From Pseudomonas maumuensis (GTDB lineage Bacteria; Pseudomonadota; Gammaproteobacteria; Pseudomonadales; Pseudomonadaceae), in NCBI RefSeq assembly GCF_019139675.1, contig NZ_CP077077.1, positions 4,030,001 to 4,094,000 on the forward strand: a stretch of 64,000 nucleotides of DNA. The letters are read 5' to 3'. The translations under genes were made by a program, and so were the position numbers. Below, in pieces: positions 8,953 through 19,400 of this stretch. A model generated the notes under the pieces. It saw only the letters and a list, made by a program, of their open reading frames with translations, was not told where the DNA came from and ran no database searches. Every line of letters begins with the position of its first letter. Position 1 is the first letter of the stretch.

Positions 8953-9897
8953 ATGCCCACCACGCAGCTGGCCGAACCCGGCATCCGCATCGGCCTGGCC
9001 GACCTGATCGACATGCGCCATCGTGTGCGCGAGATCCAGCTGTTCTCCCGGCCCGGCCAGCGCAGCCCATTGGTGGGCCTGCACCACTCGAAACTGCGTG
9101 GCCGCGGGGTGGACTTCGACCAGGTGCGGGTCTACCAGGCCGGCGACGATGTGCGCAACATCGACTGGCGTGTCACCGCCCGTACCCAGGAGCCGCACAC
9201 CAAGCTGTTCCATGAAGAGCGCGAACGGCCGATCTTCATCATGGTCGAGCAGAGCCAGCGGCTGTTCTTCGGCTCCGGGCTGATGTTCAAGTCGGTCCTG
9301 GCCGCCCAGGCCGCCGCTCTGTTCGGCTGGGCCGCGCTGGGCCACAACGACCGTATCGGCGGGCTGGTGTTCGGCGACAACGAGCACCATGAGGTCAAGC
9401 CCAGGCGCAGCAAGCAGAGCCTGCTGCAACTGCTCAACCGCCTGGCCAAGATCAACCAGGCCCTGCACACCGAAGCCCAACCCCAGGCCGACAGCCTCGG
9501 CCTTGCCCTGCGCCGGGCACGGGAGGTATTGCGCCCGGGCAGCCTGGCCATCGTCATCTGCGACGAACGCGCCCTCAGCGCCAGCGTCGAGCAGCACCTG
9601 GCCATGCTCTCGCGGCACTGCGACGTACTGTTGATGCCGGTCAGCGACCCGCTCGATCACGCCCTGCCCGCCGCCGGCCTGTTGCGCTTCGCCCAACGCG
9701 GCGCGCAACTGGAACTCGACACCCTCGATGCCAACCTGCGCCAGGCCTACCGCCAGCAAGCCGAGGCACGCATCGAGCGCTGGGAGCTGCTGGCGCAGAA
9801 ACTGCGCGTGGTGCTGATGCCGCTGAGCACCCAGAGCGAGATGATCGAGCAGTTGCGTGAATACTTGAATGCACAGCGCCCTGGAGGCGTGAAATGA
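8953..9897 (+). CDS. DUF58 domain protein of the MoxR/Bat operon
   Basis: A 314-residue protein with the DUF58 hallmark G-R-G-x-D-F-x-x-x-R-x-Y-x-x-G-D-D-x-R-x-I-D-W-x-x-T-A-R (about residues 50-77 here), followed by a VWA-like fold in the C-terminal half. DUF58 proteins are regular partners of MoxR ATPases; their biochemical role is not established. No membrane segment is evident. It begins four bases after the moxR stop, and its last codons overlap the DUF4381 start by four bases (ATGA), so the two are almost certainly co-translated. Confidence 0.9.
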   Translation: MPTTQLAEPGIRIGLADLIDMRHRVREIQLFSRPGQRSPLVGLHHSKLRGRGVDFDQVRVYQAGDDVRNIDWRVTARTQEPHTKLFHEERERPIFIMVEQSQRLFFGSGLMFKSVLAAQAAALFGWAALGHNDRIGGLVFGDNEHHEVKPRRSKQSLLQLLNRLAKINQALHTEAQPQADSLGLALRRAREVLRPGSLAIVICDERALSASVEQHLAMLSRHCDVLLMPVSDPLDHALPAAGLLRFAQRGAQLELDTLDANLRQAYRQQAEARIERWELLAQKLRVVLMPLSTQSEMIEQLREYLNAQRPGGVK

Positions 9898-10388
9898 ACC
9901 CGCTGGACCAGCTGCAGCCGCTGATCGCGCCCCCCGCCATCGGCCTGTGGCCGCCCGCGCCCGGCTGGTGGCTGCTGCTGGCCATGCTGCCCCTGCTCGG
10001 CTGGGGCGCCTGGCGCCTGCGCCACTGGCGCCCGGGCAAACGCAAGGTGGTGCGCGCCGAACTGCCGCTGGACCCGATCCGCGTCGAGGCCCTGGCCGAA
10101 CTTGCGCGCCTGCCGCGTCCCTATGACGGCGCGCCCGCCGGGGCCTGGCTGCAGCAGATCAACGCCCTGCTCAAACGCCTGTGCCGTAATCACTACCCAG
10201 GGGCCAACAGCCATACCCTCAATGGCCGCCAGTGGCTGGCGTTTCTCGACAACCGCTGCCCGGCCGCCGGCCTGACCCGCTGGATGGTGCTGGTCGAAGG
10301 CGCCTACAAGCCCGAGTGCAAGCTCGATGACAAGGCCATCGCCGGGCTCGCCCAGGCGGTCGAAACCTGGATCCGCAAGCATGTTTGA
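9894..10388 (+). CDS. DUF4381 membrane protein
   Basis: A 164-residue protein with a single hydrophobic segment near the N-terminus (residues about 19-43, WPPAPGWWLLLAMLPLLGWG) followed by a basic stretch and a soluble domain. This is the DUF4381 architecture found between DUF58 and BatA genes in gamma-proteobacteria. Its start overlaps the DUF58 stop (ATGA) and its stop lies eight bases inside batA. Function is unknown; the position suggests an inner-membrane component of the Bat complex. Confidence 0.85.
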   Translation: MNPLDQLQPLIAPPAIGLWPPAPGWWLLLAMLPLLGWGAWRLRHWRPGKRKVVRAELPLDPIRVEALAELARLPRPYDGAPAGAWLQQINALLKRLCRNHYPGANSHTLNGRQWLAFLDNRCPAAGLTRWMVLVEGAYKPECKLDDKAIAGLAQAVETWIRKHV

Positions 10389-11457
10389 ACTGGCCTGGCC
10401 GTGGATCTTCCTGCTGCTGCCGCTGCCCTGGCTGGCGCGCCTGCTGCTGCCGGCCGCCGACAGCGGCGAACCGGTGCTCAAGGTCGGCTTCCTTGACGAA
10501 CTCGAGGGCCTGGCCGGGCGCCGTGCCCGCCTGAACCTGCCGACCTGGCGCCAGCAGGCACCGTTCATCCTGATCTGGCTACTGCTGTTGCTGGCCGCCG
10601 CCCGCCCGCAGTGGCTGGGCGATCCGCTGCCGGTCTCGGCAAGTGGCCGCGACCTGCTGGTGGCGGTGGACGTATCGGGCTCCATGGACTTCCCCGACAT
10701 GCAGTGGAAGGACGACGAGATCAGCCGCCTGGACCTGGTCAAGGCACTGATGGGCGACTTCCTCCAGGACCGCCAGGGCGACCGCGTCGGCCTGATCCTG
10801 TTCGGCAGCCAGGCCTACCTGCAGGCGCCGCTGACCTTCGACCGGCGCACCGTGCGCACCTTCCTCGACGAGGCGCAGATCGGCATCGCCGGCAAGAACA
10901 CCGCCATCGGCGACGCCATTGGCCTGGCCGTCAAACGCCTGCGCCAGCGCCCGGCGCAGAGCCGGGTGCTGATCCTGATCACCGACGGCGCCAACAACGG
11001 CGGGCAGATCCACCCGCTGACCGCCGCGCGCCTGGCCGCCCAGGAAGGCGTGCGCATCTACACCATCGGCATCGGCGCCAACCCCGAGGCCAGCGGCACG
11101 CCGGGGCTGCTGGGCCTGAATCCGAGCCTGGACCTGGACGAGGCCGCGCTCAAGGAGATCGCCGAAATCACCCATGGCAGCTACTTCCGCGCCCACGACG
11201 GCGCCGAACTGGACGCCATCGGCGACACCCTCGACCAACTGGAACCGGTGGCCCAGCAGCCGACCCAGGCGCGCACCGCCCATGCGCTGTACGCCTGGCC
11301 ACTGGCACTGGCGCTGCTGCTCAGCGTGCTGCTGGTGGTGGCCGTGCAGTGGCCGGACAACCTGCTGCAACGCCTGCTGCGCAAACCGCGCTTCCTGCAG
11401 CCCCACCCGGAATGGCGCCAGCGCCTCAAGCGCCTGCGCCTGAGGAGGCGGCGATGA
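10381..11457 (+). CDS. batA: BatA-type VWA membrane protein
   Basis: A 358-residue protein with an N-terminal hydrophobic segment (about 4-20), a second at about 58-75, a VWA domain (about 90-290) and a C-terminal membrane segment (about 300-325). The metal-ion-dependent adhesion site is intact: DVSGSM at about residue 98 (DxSxS) and LITDGANNGG further on. I chose ATG 10381 because it overlaps the DUF4381 stop and gives the canonical hydrophobic N-terminus. Bat proteins were named for Bacteroides aerotolerance; in pseudomonads they are assumed to act in envelope stress with MoxR. Confidence 0.9.
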   Translation: MFELAWPWIFLLLPLPWLARLLLPAADSGEPVLKVGFLDELEGLAGRRARLNLPTWRQQAPFILIWLLLLLAAARPQWLGDPLPVSASGRDLLVAVDVSGSMDFPDMQWKDDEISRLDLVKALMGDFLQDRQGDRVGLILFGSQAYLQAPLTFDRRTVRTFLDEAQIGIAGKNTAIGDAIGLAVKRLRQRPAQSRVLILITDGANNGGQIHPLTAARLAAQEGVRIYTIGIGANPEASGTPGLLGLNPSLDLDEAALKEIAEITHGSYFRAHDGAELDAIGDTLDQLEPVAQQPTQARTAHALYAWPLALALLLSVLLVVAVQWPDNLLQRLLRKPRFLQPHPEWRQRLKRLRLRRRR

Positions 11458-13172
11458 TCGAACTCTGGCCGCAATGGCTGCGCCCGCTCTGGCTGCTGGT
11501 ACTGCCGCTGCTTGGCTGGCTGCTGTTCAAGCTCTGGCACCGGCGCAAGCGCGCCGGACGCTGGCAGTTGATCCTGCCGCAGCCGTTCCATGCGGTACTG
11601 CTCGGCGGCGGCAGCGGCAGCACCAGCAAGTTGCCGTGGATTGCCCTGGGCCTGGCCTGGATGCTGATCGTCCTGGCACTGCTCGGCCCCAGCTGGCAAC
11701 GCCTCGAGGAAACCCGCCAGCGCCCGGCCGACCCGCTGGTGATCCTGCTCGAGCTGACGCCGCAGATGCTCGCCGAGGACAGCGCACCGAACCGCCTGGA
11801 GCAGGCCCGACGCAAGGTGCTCGACCTGCTCGAGCATCGTCGCGACAGCCAGACCGCACTGATCGTCTATGCCGGCAGCGCCCACACCCTGGTGCCGTTG
11901 TCGGATGACCTGGGCACCACGCGCAACCTGCTCGAGGCCGTCGATCCATCGATCATGCCGCAGCCCGGCCAGCGCGCCGACCTGGCCGTGCGCAAGGGCC
12001 TGGCGCTGCTGGCGCAGAGCGGCCTGGGCCAGGGTCGCCTGCTGTTGATCGGTTCGTCGCTGAGCGAGCTTGAACGCGAAGGCATACGCCAGGCCCTGGG
12101 CCGTCAGGGCCCGAGCCTGCTGATGCTGGGTGTCGGCAGCGCCGAGGGCGCGCCGGTGCGCCAGGCCAATGGCGAGTACCTCAAGGACGACCAGGGTGGC
12201 ATCCTCCTGCCACGCCTGGACAGCGCCTCGCTGAAGACCTTCATCGGCTCGACCGGCGGCCGCTATCGCCATGCCCGCATCGACGACCTCGACCTGCGTG
12301 GCCTGGGCCTGTTCGACAACCCGCGCCTGCTGCACAACGATGGCCAGACCCTGCAACTGGACAGCTGGGCCGACCAGGGCTATTGGCTGCTGCTGCCCCT
12401 GCTGCTGCTCGCCGCCTGCGCCGGCCGGCGTGGCTGGCTGTTCTGCCTGCCCCTGCTGCTGGCCCTGCCGCAGCCGAGCCAGGCCTTCGAGTTCAACGAC
12501 CTGTGGCTGCGCCCCGACCAGCAGGGCCAGCGCCTGCTGGAACGGCAACGCCCCGCCGAGGCCGCCCGGCACTTCGCCGACAGCCAGTGGCGCGGCATGG
12601 CCCTGTACCAGGCCGGCGACTTCGAAGGCGCCGCCGCCGCGTTCGCCCAGGCCGGCACGGCTGCCGCCCACTACAATCGTGGTAACGCCCTGGCCCGCGC
12701 CGGCGAACTGGAAGCGGCGCTGGACGCCTACGAACAGGCACTGGAGCGCCAACCCGACCTGAAAGCCGCACTGGACAACCAGGCCCTGGTCCAGCAGCTG
12801 TTGCAACAGCGCCAGGCCAAGGCCGAGGAACAGCCGAACAACGCCGATGCCCAGGACACGCCCGGCAACGACAACGAAGGCAACAGCAGCTCGACCAGCA
12901 GCCAGGCCCAGGGCACGCCGGACAGCGACAACCCGGCACAAGGCCAGCAGAACGGTGACAGCCAGGGCAACTCCCAGGCCCCGTCCGGCACTGCCGGAGG
13001 CGATGACGACAGCATCACCCAGCCGCCCCAGCGGCCACTCTCCACCAACCTCGACGCCGAGCAGCGCCAGGCCCTGGAACAGTGGCTGCGGGAGATCCCC
13101 GACAATCCGGCGGAACTGCTGCGGCGCAAATTCTGGTATGAACAGCAATTGCATCAGGAAACCCCACGATGA
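11454..13172 (+). CDS. batB: BatB/BatC-like VWA-TPR membrane protein with degenerate metal site
   Basis: A 572-residue protein: N-terminal membrane segments (about 9-25 and 60-78), a VWA-like domain (about 90-290), two more hydrophobic segments (about 306-342), TPR repeats (about 375-450, with AAAHYNRGNALARAGELEAAL) and a Gln/Asn/Ser/Gly-rich low-complexity tail (about 455-520). It therefore combines the roles given to separate BatB and BatC proteins elsewhere. The MIDAS motif expected as DxSxS reads ELTPQM here, so metal binding in the usual way looks lost. The start ATG 11454 overlaps the batA stop (ATGA); the stop overlaps batD. Confidence 0.88.
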   Translation: MIELWPQWLRPLWLLVLPLLGWLLFKLWHRRKRAGRWQLILPQPFHAVLLGGGSGSTSKLPWIALGLAWMLIVLALLGPSWQRLEETRQRPADPLVILLELTPQMLAEDSAPNRLEQARRKVLDLLEHRRDSQTALIVYAGSAHTLVPLSDDLGTTRNLLEAVDPSIMPQPGQRADLAVRKGLALLAQSGLGQGRLLLIGSSLSELEREGIRQALGRQGPSLLMLGVGSAEGAPVRQANGEYLKDDQGGILLPRLDSASLKTFIGSTGGRYRHARIDDLDLRGLGLFDNPRLLHNDGQTLQLDSWADQGYWLLLPLLLLAACAGRRGWLFCLPLLLALPQPSQAFEFNDLWLRPDQQGQRLLERQRPAEAARHFADSQWRGMALYQAGDFEGAAAAFAQAGTAAAHYNRGNALARAGELEAALDAYEQALERQPDLKAALDNQALVQQLLQQRQAKAEEQPNNADAQDTPGNDNEGNSSSTSSQAQGTPDSDNPAQGQQNGDSQGNSQAPSGTAGGDDDSITQPPQRPLSTNLDAEQRQALEQWLREIPDNPAELLRRKFWYEQQLHQETPR

Positions 13173-14794
13173 GTCGCCTCGGCGTCTTTCTCCTAGGCCT
13201 GCTGTGGAGCCTCGCGGCCCAGGCCGAACCGACCCTGCAGGCCAGCGTCGACCGCACGCGCCTCGAGGCTGGCGAAACCCTGGAGCTCACCCTCGAGAGC
13301 CAGGACGTGACCCAGTTCGGCAAGCCCGACCTGCGCACCCTCGAGCCCGACTTCGAGGTCCGCGGCACGCGCCAGCTCAACAGCCTGCACACCCTCGACG
13401 GCGAGACCCGCGCCAGCACCCGCTGGATCATCACCCTGCTGCCGCGGCGCAGCGGCAGCTTGCGCATCCCCGAGCTGCAACTGGGCCAGTCGCGCAGCCA
13501 GGCCATCGAGCTGCAGGTGCAGCAGGCCGACAGCCAGCGTCCGGACGCAGCCTCGCAAGTGTTCGTCGAGGCTACCCTGGACAGCAGCGCAGTCTATGTC
13601 CAGGCCCAGGCCGTGCTGACCCTGCGCATCTACCATTCGGTGGCGCTGTATGACGACAGCAACCTCAGCCCGCTGCAACTGGAGAACGCCAAGGTCGACC
13701 CGCTGGGCGAGTCGCGCACCTACGAGAAAGAAATCAACGGCGTGCGCCATGGGGTGATCGAGACCCGCTACGCGATCTATCCGCAGCAAAGCGGTAGCCT
13801 TGAAGTGCCACCGCTGCGCTTTACCGCTACCGCCGCCGACAATGGCGAACAACCCGCCGGCACGCCACGGGTCGGCCGCCAGGTGCAAGTCAGTTCGTTG
13901 CCCCTGCGCCTGACCGTCAAGCCGATCCCGGCCGGCTACCCCGCCGACCGCCCCTGGCTGCCGGCACGTAGCCTGACCCTGGAAGAGCACTGGAACCCCG
14001 ACCCGGACAGCCAGCAGACACAGATCGGCGACTCGCTGACGCGCAACATCAGCGTGCGCGCCGAGGGCCTTTCGAGCACCCAGCTGCCGCCGCTGCCGGC
14101 CACCGAGGCCGTCGGCTTGCGCCGTTACCCCGACCAGCCGTTGCTGCGCAACGAGATCGGCGAGCGCGGCATGGTCGCCAACCGTGAGGAGCGCGAGGCG
14201 CTGGTGCCGACCCACGCCGGCGAGCTGGCCCTGCCGGCGCTGGAGGTGACCTGGTGGAACACCCGCGAGGACCACCTCGAGCACAGCAGCCTGCCGGCAC
14301 GCACCCTGAACGTGCAGGACAATCCGGCGCTCAGCGCCGACACCCCGGTCGGCGACAGCAACATGGCCCCCAGCCTGCTCTGGCCCTGGCAGCTGGCTAC
14401 GCTGGTGCTGGCGCTGACCACCCTGCTCGGTTTCACCCTGTGGTGGCGGGCCCGTTCGCAACCGGCGGTACTGCGCGCGGCACAGACTGGCCCGAGCCCG
14501 CGCACGCTACTCGACGACCTCAAGCGCGCCTGCCAGGCCAACGATCCGCAGGCCACCCGCCAGGCGCTGGACGCCTGGGCGCGGCAGCAGCCGGAAACCC
14601 TGGCCGAGATGGCGGCGCGCTTCGTGCCGTTGTCCGATGCGCTGGATGGGTTGAACGGCGCGTTGTACAGCGAGAGCGGCCAATACTGGCATGGCGACGA
14701 GCTGTGGCGGGCGATCGGCGCCATACCGCCGGCCGAGCAAGTGCTGGCGCCGACGGGCGAGGCCAGTAGCCTGCCACCGCTGTATCCCAAGTAG
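13169..14794 (+). CDS. batD: BatD-family (oxygen tolerance) periplasmic/membrane protein
   Basis: A 541-residue protein with an N-terminal signal peptide (cleavage probably after AAQA, residue about 19), a long periplasmic beta-rich BatD region, a membrane segment near residues 395-420 (LATLVLALTTLLGFTLWW) and a short cytoplasmic tail. It is the last gene of the moxR operon and overlaps batB by four bases. Immediately after its stop lies a 254-bp palindrome that may end transcription. The molecular function is unknown. Confidence 0.88.
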   Translation: MSRLGVFLLGLLWSLAAQAEPTLQASVDRTRLEAGETLELTLESQDVTQFGKPDLRTLEPDFEVRGTRQLNSLHTLDGETRASTRWIITLLPRRSGSLRIPELQLGQSRSQAIELQVQQADSQRPDAASQVFVEATLDSSAVYVQAQAVLTLRIYHSVALYDDSNLSPLQLENAKVDPLGESRTYEKEINGVRHGVIETRYAIYPQQSGSLEVPPLRFTATAADNGEQPAGTPRVGRQVQVSSLPLRLTVKPIPAGYPADRPWLPARSLTLEEHWNPDPDSQQTQIGDSLTRNISVRAEGLSSTQLPPLPATEAVGLRRYPDQPLLRNEIGERGMVANREEREALVPTHAGELALPALEVTWWNTREDHLEHSSLPARTLNVQDNPALSADTPVGDSNMAPSLLWPWQLATLVLALTTLLGFTLWWRARSQPAVLRAAQTGPSPRTLLDDLKRACQANDPQATRQALDAWARQQPETLAEMAARFVPLSDALDGLNGALYSESGQYWHGDELWRAIGAIPPAEQVLAPTGEASSLPPLYPK

Positions 14795-14825
14795 TCAAGC
14801 ATGCCTTGAGCCTTGAAGCGTTTTC

Positions 14826-15079
14826 GAGATCGAGCGCCGCCCGCGCGGCGCATCGCGGATGAATCCGCTCCTACATCTGTTGCAACGTGGCCAAGCCTGA
14901 TAGGCCATGGTTGTAAACCTTGTGCGCTCGACGCGATTTTTCGATGGGCATTGCCGGCGCCCCACCTGTCTTGCGCCCTGCGCCAAGGCTGGCAACCATG
15001 GCCTGACAGGTTCGGTACGTTGCAACGAATGTAGGAGCGGATTCATCCGCGATGCGCCGCGCGGGCGGCGCTCGATCTC
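14826..15079. repeat. 254-bp near-perfect palindromic dispersed repeat, copy 1
   Basis: The two halves are inverted copies of each other over about 93 bases each. The outer 51 bases of each arm match exactly, from GAGATCGAGCGCCGCC inward through GCGGATGAATCCGCTCCTAC. The outer part contains the REP-type core GCGGATGAATCCGC. The inner part pairs GGCCATGGTTG with CAACCATGGCC. A second copy is at 35728-35978. The element lies between batD and sbcD and could form a very long hairpin in RNA or a cruciform in DNA. Confidence 0.9.
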
Positions 15080-15198
15080 ACAGGCGCTGCAACTCTTTCG
15101 CCAGACCCAGGTGGGACGACACTCGGTGCTTACCTCGCGATGAGTTACCATACCGCCCAAATCCAAACGCCCCCTGCCGCTCACCCTACGGATCTTCC

Positions 15199-16437
15199 AT
15201 GCGTCTGTTTCACACCTCCGACTGGCACCTGGGCCAGAGCCTGCATGGCCAGGAACGCGACTTCGAACACGCCTGCTTCCTCGACTGGCTGCTCGGCCAA
15301 CTGCGCCTGCGCCAGCCCGATGCGCTGCTGATCGCCGGCGACATCTTCGACACCGTCAATCCGCCGGTCAAAGCCCAGGAGCGCCTCTACGACTTCATCG
15401 TCCAGGCCCACGAGCAACAGCCCAAGCTGGACATCGTGATGATCGCCGGCAACCACGACTCCGGCTCGCGCATCGAGCTGCCGGCGCCATTGATGCGCCG
15501 CCTGCGCACCCACGCCCTGGGCCGCGTACATTGGCTCGACGAGGGCCAGCTGGACGCCGAACGCCTGCTGATCCCGCTGACCAACACCCGCGGCAAGGTC
15601 GCCGCCTGGTGCCTGGCGCTGCCCTTCCTGCGTCCCGCCGAAGTCACCGGGCCGGCGCTGGGTGACGACTACCTGCAGGGCATCACCCAGGTCCACGAGC
15701 AGTTGATCGCGGCGGCACAGAAGAAACGCAAGAAGGACCAGGCGCTGGTCGCCATCAGCCATGCGCACATGGCCGGCGGCAGCATCTCGGAAGACTCCGA
15801 ACGCAGCCTGATCATCGGCAATGCCGAGGCGCTGCCGGCGCGGCTGTTCGACAAGGCCATCGGCTATGTCGCCCTGGGCCATCTGCACAAGCCGCAGAAG
15901 GTCAACCGCGAGGATCGCATCCGCTACAGCGGCGCGCCGATCCCGCTGTCCTTCGCTGAAATCAACTACCCGCACCAGGTGCTGGAAGTGGAGCTGGAGG
16001 GCGCCGAACTGGTCAGCGTCGAGCCGCGCCCGGTGCCGCGTGCCGTGGCCCTGCAGCGGGTCGGCCCGGCACCGCTGGGCGAGTTGCTCGAACAACTGGG
16101 CCAGTTGCCGGTGATCGACCTGCTCGAAGACCCCAACCGCCAACCCTGGCTGGAGGTGCGGGTGCGCCTGGACGAGCCGCAGCCCGACCTGCGCCAGCAG
16201 ATCGAGACCGCCCTGCAAGGCAAGGCTGTGCGCCTGGTGCGCATCAGCGCCGAGTATGCCGGCGCCGGGCGCCAGGAGGAGGATGAACAAGCCTTTGTCG
16301 AACTGGCGCAACTGACCCCGCAGGACCTGTTCGGCCGTGCCTGGCAGCAACAGTACGGCAACCCCGCCGACGAACAGGCCCTGGCCGACTTTGCCGAGCT
16401 GCTGCAGGACGTGCTGCAAGAAGAGGAACGACCATGA
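15199..16437 (+). CDS. sbcD: Nuclease SbcCD subunit D (Mre11-like)
   Basis: A 412-residue Mn-dependent nuclease subunit, partner of SbcC, which opens hairpins and cleans DNA ends. The metallophosphoesterase motifs are all present: TSDWHLGQ (residues 6-13), GDIFDT (about 50), GNHD (about 90), SHAHMAGG (about 188) and GHLHKPQ (about 231). I place the start at ATG 15199, which gives the canonical MRLFHTSDWHLG start; upstream in-frame codons lie in the palindromic repeat. The stop overlaps sbcC by four bases. A large palindrome next to a hairpin nuclease gene is notable, but the link is only positional. Confidence 0.96.
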   Translation: MRLFHTSDWHLGQSLHGQERDFEHACFLDWLLGQLRLRQPDALLIAGDIFDTVNPPVKAQERLYDFIVQAHEQQPKLDIVMIAGNHDSGSRIELPAPLMRRLRTHALGRVHWLDEGQLDAERLLIPLTNTRGKVAAWCLALPFLRPAEVTGPALGDDYLQGITQVHEQLIAAAQKKRKKDQALVAISHAHMAGGSISEDSERSLIIGNAEALPARLFDKAIGYVALGHLHKPQKVNREDRIRYSGAPIPLSFAEINYPHQVLEVELEGAELVSVEPRPVPRAVALQRVGPAPLGELLEQLGQLPVIDLLEDPNRQPWLEVRVRLDEPQPDLRQQIETALQGKAVRLVRISAEYAGAGRQEEDEQAFVELAQLTPQDLFGRAWQQQYGNPADEQALADFAELLQDVLQEEERP

Positions 16438-19400
16438 AGATTCTCGCCATCCGCCTGAAGAACCTGGCCTCCCTTGCCGGCCCCATCGACATCGACTTCA
16501 CCGCCGAGCCCCTGGCCAGCGCCGGCCTGTTCGCCATCACCGGGCCGACCGGGGCCGGCAAGAGCACGCTGCTCGACGCCTTGTGCCTGGCCCTGTTCGG
16601 CAGCGTGCCACGCCTGAACGATATCGCCCGGGAAGCCAAGGTGCCGGATGCCGACGGCGAGATCCCCACCTCCGACCCACGCAACCTACTGCGCCGTGGC
16701 ACTGGCAGTGGTTTCGCCGAAGTGGACTTCGTCGGCATCGACGGCTGCCGCTACCGTGCCCGCTGGGAAGCCAACCGCGCCCGCGAAAAAGCCACCGGTA
16801 AGCTGCAGAACAGCCGCCAGAGTCTCTACGACCTGGACAGCGAACAACTGCTCGGCAGCGGCAAGAACGAGTACAAGCAACTGGTCGAGGCCCGCCTCGG
16901 CCTGAACTTCGAGCAGTTCACCCGCGCGGTGATGCTGGCCCAGAGCGAGTTCGGCGCCTTCCTCAAGGCCGACGACCGTGAGCGCAGCGAGTTGCTGGAA
17001 AAGCTCACCAACACGGCGATCTACACCCGCCTCGGCCAGCGTGCGTTCAGCAAGGCTCGGGAAACCGGCGAGGCTCACAACGACCTGAAGAAACAGGCCG
17101 AGCACCTGCTACCGATGGACGCCGAAACCCGCGCCGCCCTCGACCAGGAACTGGAACTGGCCCAGCAACAGCTCAAGGCCGACCAGTCGCGCCAGCGCCT
17201 GCTCGAACAACAGCACACCTGGTTCGAAGAACAGCAGCGCCTGCAGGCCCAGCACCATGAGGCCGGCGCTGCCCTGCAAGCTGCCGAGCAGGCGTGGCAG
17301 CAACTGGCCGAGCAGCGCGTCGACCTGCAACGCCTGGAGCGCCTGGCGCCCCAGCGCCACCAATTCCATCGCCAACAGCACCTGGCCGCGCAACTGGCCC
17401 CGGTGCAGGCGGATATCGACCAGCAACAACGCCAACAAAGCGATCTGCAGCAACATATCGATGCCCTGCAGCAGTCCCTCGAGGCCGCCCGCCAGCATCT
17501 GGGCCAGCAGCAGGCCCTGCAAGGCGAAAACGCTCCACGCCTGCGCCAGGCCTTCGCCGCTCAAGGCGACATCGCACGCCTGGACAAGGACCTGGCCGAA
17601 CAACGCGAAGCCTGTAACCAGGCCGAGCAGGAGGCCAGCGCGAGCCAGCAGCAGCTGCAACAGCTGGAAGACCATCAACAACGCAGCCAACAGCAGCTGT
17701 CGCAGATCGATGCCGCTCTGGCCGAAAGCCAGCACCTGGGCGGCCTCGCCGACGCCTGGCAGGCCTATCTGCCACAACTCAAGCAGGTCATGCTGATCGG
17801 CGGCCGCCTGGCCAAGGGCCGCGAAGAGCTGCCCGGGCTGCAGGCCCAGGCCAGCCAGGCCAACGCCCAACTGCAAGGGCAACGCGAGCATTTCGAGCTG
17901 CTGTTCCGCGAGGCCGGTGCCGAACCCCATGCGTTGGCCGAGCAGGTCGATCTGCTCGGCGCCATGCTTCAGGACAACCGCAAGCAACAGCGCGCCGTCG
18001 AAGAGCTGAGCCGCCTGCATGGTCGCGAGCAGGAACTGCGCCAGGCCCTCGCCGCCCTGCGAGAACGCCAGCAGCAAGCCATGCAGCGGCGCCAGCAACT
18101 GATCGGCGAAGGCACCGCGGCCAAGGCCGAGCTGGAAAGCGCCGAGCAAGCGCTGACCCTCACCCGTCAATTGCTCGAGCGCCAGCGCCTGGCGCGCAAC
18201 ACCAGCGTCGAGGAGCTGCGCGCGCAACTGCGCGACGGCGAGCCTTGCCCGGTCTGCGGTAGCGCCGAACACCCGTTCCACCAGCCCGAAGCGTTGCTGC
18301 ACAGCCTTGGTCGGCACGACCAGGCCGAGGAAGCGGCGGCGCACAAGCAAGTCGAACAGCTCAATGGCAAGCTGGTGGAACTGCGCACCGAACTGGGCGT
18401 GGTCAATGCCCAGCTCAAGGATTACCAGCAACAACAGCAGCAGCTCGGCGAGCAGTTGCAGCCTGTGACCGAACAGCTCCAGGCCCATGCCCTGTGGCCG
18501 GCGCTTGCCCCGCAGGACGACGCGGCCCGCGGCAAGTGGCTCGACGGCCAGTTACGCCGCCTCGGCGAGGAGATCGACCGCGACGAGAAGCGCCAAAGCG
18601 CCCTGCTCACCCTACAGAAGGATGCCGCTCGCCTTACCCAGCAATTGCAGGCCGCGGGCGAAGCCCAGCAACAGGCGCAGCGTCACCTCGAGCAGCAGCA
18701 CCAGGCCCTGGCCGCCGACGCCCAGCAACTGCAGCAAAGCCTCGACGACCTGGGCAGCGTGCTGCCCCAGGACATTCTCCAGGCCCTGCGCGACGACCCG
18801 GCCAACGCCTTCCTCGGCCTCGACCAGCAGATCGCCCAGCGCCGCCAACAACTCGACCTGCGCAAGGACGAGCAGGAAGAGCAACAGGCCCGCCAAGTCC
18901 AGCTCGACAAGCTGCGCGACCAGCAACAGACACGCCTGCAAGGGCAGCAGCAACTGCAACAGAAACTCGCCGCGCTCGACGAGCAACACCAGCAGGCCCG
19001 CGCCACCCTGAGCGAGCTGCTCGGTGAACAGCCCAGCGCCGAAGCCTGGCAACAGCACATGGACACCCAGCTGGAACAGGCGCGTAGCGCCGAAGCCGAC
19101 TGCGTCCAGAAGCTGCAAGCGCTGCACACCCAAAGCGTGCAGCTGGCCGCCGACCTCAAGGCCAACCAGCAGCGCCAACAGGCCCTGGAACAGGAGCATC
19201 AGCAGTTGCAGGGCGAGATCGCCCACTGGCGCAGCGCGCACCCTGAGCTGGACGATGCCGGCCTTGACCGACTGCTGGCCGTCGATGATGCCCAGCTCGG
19301 TGAATTGCGTCAGCGCCTGCAAAGCGCGGAGAAGGCCATCGAACAGGGCCGCGTGCTGCTTCAGGAACGTGAACAACGCCTGCAGCAACATGCCAGCCAG

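Noticed and set aside
17109..18488. Long minus-strand open frame within sbcC
   Set aside because: Leucine-rich shadow of glutamine-rich coiled-coil codons on the other strand; no start signal or domain.
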